From assembly GCA_020744425.1 (NCBI GenBank), contig JAGMUV010000007.1:1550001-1614000 (forward strand): DNA of 64,000 nt, read 5' to 3'. Numbering within the stretch: position 1 is the stretch's first letter; each line of letters starts with the position of its first letter. Of the stretch, positions 33,401 through 45,233 are shown piece after piece. The stretch is from Dactylonectria macrodidyma. Lineage: Eukaryota; Ascomycota; Sordariomycetes; Hypocreales; Nectriaceae. The notes beneath the pieces are model-generated. The model saw only the letters and a list, made by a program, of their open reading frames with translations. It searched no databases and had not been told where the DNA came from. A program made the position numbers and the translations under genes.

Positions 33401-36400
33401 GAGGCAGTCTCTGATGCCGAAGCCACCACAGATGACAAAGAAGCAGAGCTTAACAGCGAAGCTGAAGGTACCAAGCCAACTGATCCACCTTCAGGAGAAG
33501 AGCAAGTCAAGGACCAGAATGCAGAAGCGCCCGAACCTGAAAATCCTGCCGTCGAAACCAAGGAACAAGACGTCTCTTCTCCAATAGTCCTTGAACAGAA
33601 CGTCGACTCTGATACTCCGCATGATGGCCCTGTCGATGAGTCAAAGCCTGATTCTGCTAAGGACGGCCATGATGCAAACGACACTGAAGCCAAAGCCGAA
33701 GAAAGTAAGCCCAGAGGAGAGGAAGACAAGAAAAGCGAAGCGCCTCCTCTCGAGACTGCTGTAGCAGAAGACACCGCAGGAGATTCTGCTGTTGCGGAGG
33801 ATGATGGCCCTGGCAAATCTCAGGAAATTGAAGCTGCTGCAACGGAAATCAAACCTGAGCTCGAAGTCAAGTCTGAAGAAGTCGAGGAGGACAACTCAGT
33901 GGTTGAAGTCGAGAAACCTGCCGAAGAGGCGACTAGGCTTGAAGGTGCTCCCGCTCCCGCTCCCGTGCCCGCAGCAGCACCCGATGCCGTCAAGGATGAC
34001 CCACAGTCAGATGTTGATGACGGCGAGAAATCTGCCAAAGAGACCACTAAGACTGAGGCAGTCTTGGATGATCCTGAGTCAGATGTCGAAGAAACCGAGA
34101 AACCTGCAGAAGAAGCCACCAAGACCGAGGATGCTCCTGCGCCCGCAGCAGAACCCGAGGCTGTTAACGACGACCCTCAGTCAGACGTCGACGAGGCCGA
34201 GAAACCTACAGAAGAAGCCGCTGAGATTGAGGATGCTCCCGCTCCTGCTCCCCTAGCTGAACCCGAGGCGGTCAAGGATGCTCCCGAGTCAGGCGTCGAT
34301 AAAGACGAGCCAGTCTCCCCCGAGGCTCCCGCAGAGCAAGTAGATGCGGAGAAGGCCAAGGAAGTCGATGGCCCTGACGCTGAGAAGACTCCTCAATCTG
34401 ACGCTGAGGAGGCCGTGCCACCCGTTGCGGCTGAAGACGACAATCTTGAGTCTCCTGTCGACTCCGAGGCAGATAATGACGAGCCTAGACCATCGATTGA
34501 GGAAAAGCCAGAGGCGATTGAGGAGAAATCCGTCGAAGCTGAGCTTGCCGAAGAAGATCAGCCTGTGATACCAGTTGAGAAAGTAGCTGAAGCAGAGCCT
34601 GTCACCGATTCTTCCGAATCATCAGCCGAAAAGAAACCAGAGGCAGCTGAGGAAGTCCTGGTTGAGGAGAAGCATATCGAGGACAAGCCTGCAGAAGATG
34701 ACAAGGTTGTGGCCCCAATTGAGAATGGACCTGCAGCTGAGTCTGCCACCGAGTCTCCTGAAAACCTGACCGAGAAGGAGTTAGAAGCGGTCGAGATGAA
34801 GCCTGTCGAGACAAAGCAACCTGCCGAACCCGAGCAACCCTCGGATGCAGAGGACGAGCTTACTGACGCAGACGGTCCACCTGTCGAGGGGGGCCAGCCT
34901 GTCGAGGCAGAGGACAAGCCTGTAGAAGCAGAGGACAAGCCTGTAGAAGCAGAGGATATATCCCCTGTTGAGGAGGCGACACCAACTGAAGCAGCAGTGG
35001 AGCCTGCTGAAGAGGTGAAGCCTGCTGAAGCAGAGGACACACCTGCAGATGAAGTAACGCCCTCTGAAGAGGCGACGCCTACCGAAGAGGTGAAGCCCAT
35101 CGAAGAGATGAAGCGTGCTGCAGCAGAAGACGAATCTGCTGAAGAGGACACGCTTGCTGAGGAGGTGAGGCCTGCTGAAGAGGTGATGCCTATTGAGGAG
35201 GTGAAGCCTGCGGAGGAGGTAACACCTGTTGAAGAGGTGAAGCGTGCTGAAGCAGAAGACGAGCTTGCCGAAGAGAACACACCTACTGAAGTGGTGAACC
35301 CTACCGAGGTAGATGACACACCCGCAGAAGAGCTGAAACCTGCCGAGGGTACGCTTGCTGAAGAGGTAAAGCCCGCCGGGGAGGTAACGCCTGCTAAAGC
35401 AGAGGACGAGTCTGCTGAAGAGGACACACCTGCCGAAGTGGTGAAGCCTGCAGAGGAGGCAACACCTCCTAAAGCAGAGGACAAGTCTGCCGAGAACACA
35501 CCTACTGAAGTGGTGAACCCTACCGAGGTAGATGACACACCTGCAGAAGAGGTGAAACCTGCTGAGGATATGCTTGCTGAAGAGGTGAAACTTGCCGAGG
35601 AGGCAACGCATGCTAAAGCAGAGGACGAGTCTGCTGAAGAGGACACGCTTACTGAAGTGGTGAACCCCACCGAAGTAGACAACACACCTGCAGAAGAGGT
35701 GAAGCTTGCCGAGGAGGCAACGCCTGCTAAAGCAGAGGACGAGTCTGCTGAAGAGGACACGCCTACTGAAGTGGTGAACCCTACCGAAGTAGACAACACA
35801 CCTGCAGAAGAGGTGAAACTTGCCGAGGAGGCAACGCCTGCTAAAGCAGAGGAAGAGTCTGCTGAAGAGGACACGCCTGCTGAAGAGGTGAAACCTGCGG
35901 AGGAGGTTACGCCCGTTGAAGAGGCGAACATAGCTGAAGTTGTGAAACCTACTCAGGAGGCGAAGTCTGTTGACGCAGATGACGCAGATGACGCACCTGC
36001 TGAAGATGTGATGCCCACTAAGGCGGAGCAAACCGTTCAGACAGATGACAAGCCTACTGAGGAGCAACCTGAAGCTTCGATCAAGGGCGGGGCCGAAGAG
36101 GAGGCTGCCAACGATGCTTCTGTAACTCCTGCCGAGAGAGACTCTGAGCCAGAACTTGCCAACCATGCGGGCGATGATACGGATGACTCAACTCCTGTGA
36201 ACGAAAAGGAGCTCGAGTCACCTGACGCCGTCGAGGTGAATGTCCCACTCAGTGAAGATGACGACAAGACCAAACAACCGGAATCTGAGCTTGAAGATGA
36301 GGCAAAACATGATTCTCCTGCTCCTGACCCTACTCTGGAGAAGGGAACCGAAAGCCTTGACAAAGATGTGGGTGAGGACGACGACAAGACGATGATCAAG

Positions 36401-39400
36401 AGTATAGAGCCTGATGGCGAAGCAACCCAAGCAACCGTCTCTGACGACAAGCCAGCCGATGAGGCCGCGCCAACAACTGCAGAAGAAGCTAAGCCAGCTG
36501 AGGAGGCTCTTAAGGATGGCGAGGCGGCCGACGAGGTCCCATTCCCAATCGTGGAAGAGGCCAAGCTAGCTGAGGAGGCACCTACTGACGACAAGTCGGC
36601 CGATGAGGCCCCGCCCACAGCCACAGAGGAGCCCAAACCAGCTGAAGATGCACCTACTGACGACAAGCCGGTCGACGAGGCACCCCTTGCAGAGGAGACG
36701 AAACCAGTTGTGGCACCTGCATCTGACGAGAAGCCAGCCGACGCAGCTCCTCCTGTTGAAGAAGCGCCTCCCACTGACGACAAGCCTGAAGAGGAGGATA
36801 TCAAGGTGACTGAAGAGAAGCTCGCTGAAGAGGCGCCTGCCACTGACGAAAAGCCTACCGAGGCAACGCCACCTATCGATGAAGCATCTCCTGCTGATGA
36901 CAAGCCCGAGAAAGAAGACGAAGAAGCTAAACCCGCTGAGGAAGCACCTGATGATAACAAGCCTGCCGACAAGGCGCCCCCCGCAGAGGAGACGAAAGCA
37001 ATTGAGGAGTCGTCCACCACTGACGAGAAGCCAGTCGATGAAGCACCTCCTGCTGACCACAAGCCAGCCGAGGAGGTTTCACCTGCTCCCGGAGAGGCTC
37101 CTGCAACTAGAGAGAAAGCACTTGATGATGCTCCTGCCACTGATGACAAGCCAGCCGATGAGATTCAGGCCCCCGAGGAAGATCCTGAGCCCACCGAGGA
37201 GACACCCGCTATTGCAGACGAGTCGGACGACAAACCCACGGAGAAGGCCCCGCCCAACCATGAAGATGATGCTCAACTAGCCGAAGAAGTGCCAACACTA
37301 GAGTCCAAGGAAGCGAAGCCATCCGAGGAGCCTCAGAGTGAACGAACCCCCGAGGCCCAATCAAAGAATACAACAGAGGCAGAGAAGAGCACCGAGGACG
37401 ATGCCAAAGCTGCCGAAGCAAATGAGAGCAAGGACACTCTAGGACCTATTCCAGGCGAGGAGAAGAAGCAGGAGAACAAAGGTGAGGAACGACATTCATT
37501 ATACGATACCCCTCTTGATTTTCCGCAACGTTTGGGAGTTTCCACTTCGGAGTTACATGACAACCTGGATCACGGCGTTTTGGCGTTAGATGCAGAAGAT
37601 ACCCGGGAACAGCATGACAAGCACCCCAATCAGGAAGAAACAGGACTTCCCACTGTCCTTAATGATCAACCGATCCAGTCAGAGAGAGCTGGAATCGCAG
37701 AAGGGAGACAGGAAGCTACAAAGGAGCTAGGGAACGTTTCAACTCCCGAAGAGAGTGAGGAGAGCGTCACACAAATCACGATGCTAGAGTTGGAGGAGCC
37801 GATTTTAGGCCACAATGAGAACAAAGCAGTCCCAAAGTCGGAAGAAAACGAAGAGGGTCGATTTTCTCTAGTCGAACTTTCAAAAGCTGTCCCTGGGATC
37901 CAGGCGCTCCCGTTAAATACTTCTCTCAACGGCCCCGTGGATGACCCTAAAGACACTGGAGAAATACCCGATTCAGCTAGCGACGACGACTTGCACAACG
38001 ATGAAATTGAAACCCAGCCACTCTCGGGGGGAGGTGACATTTCCGAGGTCATTGACAAGGTGGTTCTCGAATCGGAGCAGCCTGATCTTGCCAAGGCCAT
38101 GCCTGTTGCGCAATCCGAGGGTGCAGAAATGTCGACCCATGAACCAATCGATCAAGCCCAGGACGACAAGCAGGATTCCGATGGCGCCAACACTCATTCA
38201 CCCTCTCCTACCACAAATGAGTCACTGCCCCAGAAAGCGGACAGAGAAGAACCAGTCCTTGTCAAAGTAAACGACTCATCAGAGGGACATCTTGAGAATG
38301 ATAAGGTCGATCAACCAGGAGCCAAAGAGGTGCCAACAAAACATACAGAGCCCACAGAAGCGTGCGAACATGCAAGCGCTCGGTCTGAGGAGATTGATAC
38401 AGATATGCAGCATGATGAGGCTGAGGCCACGTCAGAGTTAGAGCAGCAAGACCCCGCTTCTCGTGCATCCAATCCGGACGACATTTCCCAAAAAGCCCCG
38501 AAGGAGCCATACACAGAAGATGAACTGCTCACACTTGTATTGGCGGAGCCTGTCGCTGAAAAGGACATGGCTGCGGAAGAGACCAGTCGAGAAGACTTGT
38601 TTTCGGAGCATGAACATTCACCCATTCGTCGCCCTGTCCTCAAAGGTGGCCCTTCGCAAGACGTCAAAAAAGATACGCCTCTCGGGAATGAATCTTCTCA
38701 GGACAAGTCATCCTCCCTGGGTCTTCTAGAAGCAGCTCCCGACCAGTCTGAAGACGAGGAAATTACCGACATCGTGGATTCTGAGATCTCAGAAACTGAG
38801 CAGCTGCCATCTGTGGCTGGCCTCTTACCCGAAGTCAGAAACCGGGCTGTCGAAGAAGCAGAGACTTCCGATAACCGAGACGAATCTGTCGCATCGACGC
38901 CCCAGGAATCCACTGCAATCTCTACACCTGCTTCACCCGACGTCGTGGCCCAAGATGTTGATGACATATCCGATCGTGGCGAAGGTGCAGCAACATCTGT
39001 GTCCCAGAGTCAGCTTCAAGAGCCATCTATAGGGAAGGATGTTCTGGAAGAGTCTGCTCATTCCAATGAAGATGCCTCAGAGCCCGAGAGTCTTTTGGAT
39101 GTCTCAAGGACTGTCTCGCTCCTTCCGGTGACGGAGGGAGTTCAAGAGAAGAATCTCAAAGTCGAAACCCCAACCCCTCCGCCTCAGGCTCACTCATTCA
39201 AGATGACTCCTGAACTAGTTGCTATGGATGATATCGAGGACGAAGCTCTATTAAAGTCTGTTGAACCGAGCGATTTACCACCAACAGGTTTGGCGAACAC
39301 TGCCTCAATAGACAACTCTGACAGTGCCTCTGAAATGGATGAGTATGAAGATGTGCATCGCAAGAACACATCGGCAGCTATCCACAGTCCAGAAGCGTTT

Positions 39401-42400
39401 GAGCCCAACAAGAGCTTGGCTAGTATCGCCAATGACAACTTGGGAACAGATTTCGAAGAAGACGAAATCCTCGAGGACCAAGCTACGGCACTGCGCACGC
39501 AGGCTGAACCGCATTCGAGTGAGCGCATCCTCACTTCTACTCATCCAGAGACCGATGAAGAAGACGCCACGGCCCAGAAATTCCCGATCAAAGTCGCTGC
39601 GACCAGCGAGCTGGCTGAGCCCGAACCTGAAGAGGACAGTGATATGGATGCAGACGATCAAGTTGGAGCCAAGAGATACCCTGCTCCCACTCTGGAATCC
39701 CCACAGCTCGAGGAAGACACATTGAACCGCGAGTTTCAAAGTAGACAACCTATTGATGGGAGGTCCGCTCATATCTCTTCTTCGGCTGAACCCAAGATCC
39801 CTCTGGTCACCGAATCCGACCACGTGGCGCTCGAGCTATCAGATACATTCTCAAATGCCAATGGCGAAGTCCTTGCGGAAGCCGGGAGGATCGTCGAGAG
39901 TCCGGTGCTTCCTCCAGGTGATCTAGGAGATGTGGATTCTGATGATGAGGACAGGCTTCTCTTGGAAACGGCAGAGAATGGCCAGGACCGGGTTTGGACT
40001 TCCGCTGACCGCAAACTCGTCTTGAATACGAAGGAAGTTGCTGGTGAAGCTGTCAAACCGCAACCGCACGAGAACCCTGTAGTTTCTGACGACACAGACA
40101 AGGATTTGGACGAAACTAGGGACACTGTCATAAAAGGACGCGATGCTATCGAACGAGAAATTGCATCTGCTCCGGAGCGTGTTCTTTTGGTACCCGAGGT
40201 CGAAACCGATTCCGAGTCCGACAGCGAGTCCCATCGTCAAGGTCTTCTGGCCGTCGCGGCTCCCGAACACATACCGCCAGCCAGTTGCTCGGAGCCTCTG
40301 ACACCACAAGAGCGTGCTCCTGAATCACCTGCAAATGACTCTGATTCGGAGACTGGGTCAGAGTCAGAGTCTGTTGACAAGGCTGATCGTCAGAATATCT
40401 TGGCTGCGTCAGCTCCTGAACAAAATGCCATTGCCCAATCAGTTGAAGATCATTCACTACCTTTCCCAGAGGCTCAATTTGATGCTGCCAATGCCCAGAT
40501 GTTGATCCCAGCTAGCACGGCTGATGGATCCCCCTTCGAGGATGCCGTTTCAACCAGAGAGCTCCCCAAACATTCATCTGGTCATGACTCTAAAGAACCT
40601 GTCAAACCTTCCGCCCGCGAACTTTCTGTGGAACAGCCGCCCATAGACAAAGACACGGATACGGAATCTGACGATTCGACTGAAGAGACCCCTGTTGTTC
40701 GAAGACCACCCATGGTTCAGAGGCCCCCCAGGGTTGAAGCTCCTCCCACTGTTGACAGTCCCCCAAGAACGGAAAGTCCCCCGAGACCCGCTCGGACATC
40801 CTCATATGGCTCCTCTAAAGGCTCGTCTTTTGCACGGAAGGGCTTGGTAGCAGGCGCCACAAGTGCCACTGTTGCTGGCGCTGTCGCCAGCCTTCCCGAC
40901 AAGCAACCTATGCAAGGAGAATGGGCCTCCAGAGACTCTACTCATCATGAATACCCTCCCCGTTCCTTGGACACACAAAGACGTGGTCCCTTGCGCCCTG
41001 CGAGACCACGGCCAGGAACAGAGGTGTATACTAAGGAGCCTATCTTCATGCCTGTGGCCAGCCGAGCGGTTGAAAGCAGACCTGTCTTGAGACATCGCGC
41101 ATTTTTGACGGAAGGCGAGTCATCCAAAAAGCCTACTCACCCAAGTCTCAGGCACCCAGCCACGATGGTTGAAGGTGACTTCCGCTCAAAGGCGCCGCCT
41201 CATTTGGATCTTAGACATGCGGCGACTCCTACGAAGGAAGGGATTCGGCAGAGAGAGGCTCTGCCGGTACCAGAGTCACCTACTGAGGCCGGACCTAGGC
41301 CTCCCACTCCTGGCATTGTGATACCTGACACGGACATGATAGACATGCACAGGGCACATACTCTCCGACGGAAGCGCAAGATGTCAATCCAGCGTGCCGA
41401 GGATACGGTTGCTGCTGCTGTGGTCATCTATGCGGCAGCTGAGGCTCTGAGTCCCCCTAGTAGCCCGCCACCTATGAGCCACCGTGGACAGCAGCAGGGT
41501 CTACCTGATATGGGCCACCAGATGATGCTGGGTTCTAATGACTACCTCCCCCCAGTTGCTTCTACATCACGGCGAAGCTTCGAGGACGATGAGCATGAAG
41601 AACTTCACAAGTCCGTTGCTGACTTGTTTACAGACGACAGAAGCAGAGAATCTGGCTCGTCCAAAGACCCAGAGAGACGCCGCAGGCGCCGCCATTCTCA
41701 CTCCCACAACTCGGGAAGAAGCCGTGAAGAAGAGGAAGGGAGAGAGCGTCGGCCTCGTGGTGATGACGAGAAGAGATCCCACGGATCACGGGGCGAGGAT
41801 GAGAGACGACGCCACAGGACCCGTACTGAGGAGGAGCTTCGGCCTCGTCGTCAACGTGGTGATGAGGAGCCTAGATCCCGTGGCGCACGTGGTGATGAAG
41901 AGCCAAGATCTCGAGGCTCTCGTGGTGATGAGGAGCCTAGGTCTCGAGGTTCTCGCGGTGACGACGAGCTCAGATCTCGAGGCTCCCGTGGTGATGAGGA
42001 ACCTAGATCTCGAGGCGTACGTGGCAACGAGGAGCTTAGATCCAGGGGCCTGCGTGGTGACGAGGAACCCAGATCCCGAGGTCTACGAGGTGACGATGAA
42101 GGTAGAGACTCTACTCGACGATCGTCTCATGGCACTTACTCACACCGCCGTCACGGACCCGATAGCGCTGGCTCGGGTACGCCTCCGAGAACCCCAAAGA
42201 GAAGAGACAGTGGCTTCTCTGCCGACTCTGGTAGCTCTGGTAGACGACACCGAACGCCCGAGGAGCAAGCTGCTCATGACAAGCGAAAGGCTGAACGTGA
42301 ACGACTTGACCGCCGCCCAAAAGAAAGAGACTCGGAACGCAGGCGTGAACCGTCCACTTTCAAGGAAAGCAAGGGCAAAGAGCCAGAGTTTGAGCCCGAG

Positions 42401-42970
42401 CCTGAGCCTGAGCTTCAGCCAGAGCCCCAGCTCGAGCCTCAACCCGAGCTTGAGAGACGACACCGTCGATCTCGTCGCCAGAGCCACTCTACACGCTCTC
42501 GGCCTGACGACATTAAAGAGCGACCCCCTGTGGACCGAGAGGAGCCGGCCTTGCCCGAGAAGAAGTTCTTCGGTGTGAGAAACTCAGAGGGCGTCATGGG
42601 TGGCACTCCACCGCCTCGAGAGTCGACCCCTGTCGACAATGTCAAGAGTGTGAGAGAAGCGCCGGCCCCTGAGCCTCTCAAGCGCTCATCGACAAATCGC
42701 CCCAAGTACAAGCACTCTCGGCAGTCAACAGACGAACCTCCTCGCACGAGGTCGCACAGGACTCGTAGCGATCCGTCTGATGAGCCACCAAGGCCCTCGA
42801 GGCCGTCGCGGTCATCTAGAACCGCCACCAAGGAAGAGATATCCTCCAAGCCTCCCCCCGAGGATGCCGCACGCAAGGCAAGACATCAAGAGCGACGCAA
42901 GGCTCGAGACAAGGAGGAAGAGAAGAAACCGGGAGGAATTAGGGGTGCATTTAAGAAATTGTTTGGTTGA
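30500..42970 (+). CDS. Giant disordered repeat protein, 4115 aa, function unknown
   Basis: Proposed exons: 30500-30523, 30592-30664 and 30720-42970. Intron 1 (68 bp) has GTATGA, branch CTAAT and GTGCAG; intron 2 (55 bp) has GTGAGT and AATAG. The product starts MSGDSEAQVSDFSNVRF. An alternative start at 30526 would read through intron 1. Residues about 56-75, 260-290 and 690-715 are Lys-rich blocks. From about 430 to 2200 the protein is dominated by Glu/Pro/Ala/Lys repeats (forms of PAEEVKPAEE and AEDKPVE), then a less repetitive acidic region to about 3350, then a basic Arg/Ser/Pro-rich C-terminus. Two short hydrophobic islands occur at about 3405-3425 (LVAGATSATVAGAVASL) and 3593-3610 (AEDTVAAAVVIYAAAEAL). 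It ends GGIRGAFKKLFG, a possible amphipathic membrane-binding tail. No enzyme domain is visible. Scaffold or tether roles, such as the Woronin-body tether Leashin, are possible by size and style only. Confidence 0.8.
35612..35953 (+). repeat. 114-nt tandem repeat inside the giant gene
   Basis: Units start at 35612, 35726 and 35840, exactly 114 nt apart, coding 38 aa that begin KAEDESAEEDTPTEVVNPTE. The first two units differ at only a few bases; the third diverges after about 60 nt. Related but more diverged copies lie upstream from about 35240. The near identity at DNA level points to recent duplication or gene conversion. Confidence 0.85.
41855..42118 (+). repeat. 33-nt tandem repeat array coding RGDEEPRSRGx
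   Basis: Eight units start at 41855, 41888, 41921, 41954, 41987, 42020, 42053 and 42086, each 33 nt, coding an 11-residue unit RGDEEPRSRG plus one variable residue (A, S, S, S, V, L, L). The last unit decays to RGDDEGRDSTR. The charge pattern alternates acidic and basic within every unit. The array lies in frame in the basic C-terminal region of the giant protein. Confidence 0.88.
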
Positions 42971-43696
42971 GGAGGGCTAAATGGGTTTTCGATTCGAGCT
43001 ATGTATTGATGAGATATGTGTTATCATGTGTAACGATAGGGACGATTTTCCGAGATGATTCTGTTCGGGACCAGACAAATATGTTTATGTTTTGATTGGA
43101 TGCGATTTGAACGTCATTGTTTTAAGTAAAGTTGTATCATCGTGAGTTTAGGTGCTCCTCGCCAATCCACTGGAATGGTCCACCCGAGCCCATTCGCTAC
43201 AAACGACTTGGCTACAGATTGATCAGAGCTTTTGATATTAGTTCGACAGGTCATGCCCCACTGTGGAAGGGCAAAGAAATCTGATGACAGGGTAAAAACG
43301 AAGGAAGCTGGGTTTGGGGTTTACCTTCTTTTCCTCTTATGAGCTTTCAAATTGCGGATATCGAGCGTAAAGTTCAAGCTCGTCGACGATTTGGACATGA
43401 GATCAGATAACAGGGGATGTTGAAACCTAACTACGTGCACTTTTATGGTTTACAGAAGCAGATTATGCAGTAAGTAGGCCTGAATTGAGTCTTTACAGCC
43501 GGAAGTTTCAGTGAACTCGATGCGCGAGGCAACTTTGACGTGGTGTTTGACCGAGCAATGCGAAAAGTGTCTCTTCGTAGCATACGTGCCATCAGTCACT
43601 CCTGCATATAGGTAAATGTGTTCCAACTATGTCACTCTCGGATACAGTAACAAAACAACCCAAGAGTTGTCTCTAAGTCATTCACAATTTCACACA
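42971..43696. other. Spacer between the giant gene and the Lys/Glu-rich secreted gene
   Basis: Contains the 3' UTR of the giant gene and the promoter of the next. AT-rich, no gene seen. A frame in phase with the secreted protein opens at 43616 but the signal peptide places the start at 43697. Confidence 0.4.
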
Positions 43697-44764
43697 ATGC
43701 GTGGCTTCATCGCCCTGTTGCCCGCGCTCCTCGCCGGGGTCTTGGCTGCCCCTTTCCCCTCAGCAGGGTCGGCGATCCAGGCCAATCATGGCTTGGAGAT
43801 GCGACACCTGATTTTCCCCCTCGAGCCTCGGAGACAGACGTTGAGAATCTTCGGAACAATGAACAAAAGTGAGAGGGCGGTTGGGGGAAAAGGAACAGGC
43901 AACGAGCTAGGGAAACGTGCGGACGAGGTGGATGAGAAGGCCGAGATCAAGAAAAAGGACGAGGTTAATCAGGGGAATTCTGACAGGGTGAAGGGGCCCG
44001 AAACTCAGGGGTCGGACAAAGAGAAGACCCTCGACGAAGAGGGCCGTTCCAAAGAGAAGGTATCGGGGCAGGATGAGTCTGGCAAGGAGTCTGACTCGGC
44101 CAAACTGAAGCCCGATTCAACAGAACGTCCAATTCCTGACGTCAAAAACAGTGGCCATCTAGTCCAAGTAGACAAGATGGAAGGAGAGGACGAATTCAAG
44201 AAAGTCGAAACTCCAGAAGATACAGAAGAGAAGAAACCCGAGGAAACGGCTGAGAAGACCAAAGTAACGGCTGAGAAGCTCAAGATAACGGTCGAGAAAC
44301 CCAAGGGGATGATGCACAAGCCCAAGGGAACCGCAGAGAAGACCGAAGAGTTATTCGAGGAATACATCAAAGCACTCAAGGCATATCAAAAGGCAGACAC
44401 CAAACAGCAGCCCGAGTCGTCAGATTTGCCCAAGGGAACCGCAAAAAAGCCCCAAGCACAGACAAAGAAGACCAAAGAAGAGCTACTCGAGGAGAAAGAA
44501 AAGGCACTCAACGCATACGAAAGGGCACTCAAACGACAGCAGCCCGCAAACTATGTAACAGTGGATGAGGAATGGCTTAAGAAACACATCAAGCCCGAGA
44601 ACAAGCAGATAGGTCACCCAACCGGCGAAGTACAAGAGGAAAGGCCTTTCGTGGTAAAGGGGTTTGGTCGACCCGAGAAGGAAGAGCCCAATCTCGATGA
44701 CGAGAACAAGAGGTTTTTGCAGTTCGTGAAAGCGGTAGATGAGGCTAGCGACCTGCTCCGCTGA
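43697..44764 (+). CDS. Secreted Lys/Glu-rich repeat protein, unknown
   Basis: Intronless, 355 aa. The start at 43697 gives a clean signal peptide (MRGFIALLPALLAGVLA, cleavage near APFPSAGS); the in-phase ATG-type extension upstream would bury it. A dibasic LGKR near residue 75 could be a Kex2 site. The rest is very hydrophilic, with KPEETAEKTKVTAEKLK-type repeats and a duplicated helical unit: one copy around TEELFEEYIKALKAYQKA and one around KEELLEEKEKALNAYERA. No cysteine-rich motif or known domain. Secretion is well supported; the function is not. It could be a wall-associated or effector-like disordered protein, or a propeptide cut by Kex2. Its composition resembles the giant gene beside it, but I found no shared unit longer than low-complexity words. 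Confidence 0.65.
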   Translation: MRGFIALLPALLAGVLAAPFPSAGSAIQANHGLEMRHLIFPLEPRRQTLRIFGTMNKSERAVGGKGTGNELGKRADEVDEKAEIKKKDEVNQGNSDRVKGPETQGSDKEKTLDEEGRSKEKVSGQDESGKESDSAKLKPDSTERPIPDVKNSGHLVQVDKMEGEDEFKKVETPEDTEEKKPEETAEKTKVTAEKLKITVEKPKGMMHKPKGTAEKTEELFEEYIKALKAYQKADTKQQPESSDLPKGTAKKPQAQTKKTKEELLEEKEKALNAYERALKRQQPANYVTVDEEWLKKHIKPENKQIGHPTGEVQEERPFVVKGFGRPEKEEPNLDDENKRFLQFVKAVDEASDLLR

Positions 44765-45233
44765 GAACGCCAACCTCATATACTGAGCATGTTGCAGAGT
44801 CAAGAGCCCAAAACCAGCTTCTGAGGCGGAGAGGTAGCTGTGGGACGTTGTGCTAATGGCATTTATTTTAATCCACTACGGATACCTCCGTACCTCGACC
44901 CTTGTGCAGACCGTGAGTTTCATGAAACTCCACTCCGTGTCCATCCTGGTATCTGGGGTGGTGATGTGAACGTACGTGTTGTCATCGCTCCATAGCAGTG
45001 TGGAGGCGGGCGTCTTACCGTATTATGGGGAAATATCCCCATAAAAGGCTCATTGATTTTCAGACAGACCAAGGCGATTTAAGCACATTGGCGCGAAGTC
45101 GCTTCCGCCTTCATATGCGGAAGACACCAAGGCGGGCGCATCTGGCCAGTCTCCATCATGCTTCTGCTAAGTACATAATACACCCCACGTCTACGACGGT
45201 TGTGTTCATGCGTCGTCATCTGGGCCAGGCAAC
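44765..45233. terminator. Convergent 3' regions of the secreted gene and csn3
   Basis: Both neighbours end towards this 469 bp spacer. Nothing else is recognisable. Confidence 0.4.

Noticed and set aside
30733..37149. Several long antisense frames in the giant gene (for example 34558-35931 and 34781-36166, both over 450 aa, Ser- or Leu/Phe/Arg-rich).
   Set aside because: Their composition is exactly what results from reading the opposite strand of Glu/Pro/Ala/Lys codons, where stop codons are rare. They have no independent domain or start context.
41855..42118. Direct 33-nt repeats considered as a CRISPR array.
   Set aside because: The repeats abut without spacers, stay in frame within a eukaryotic coding exon and differ at synonymous sites.
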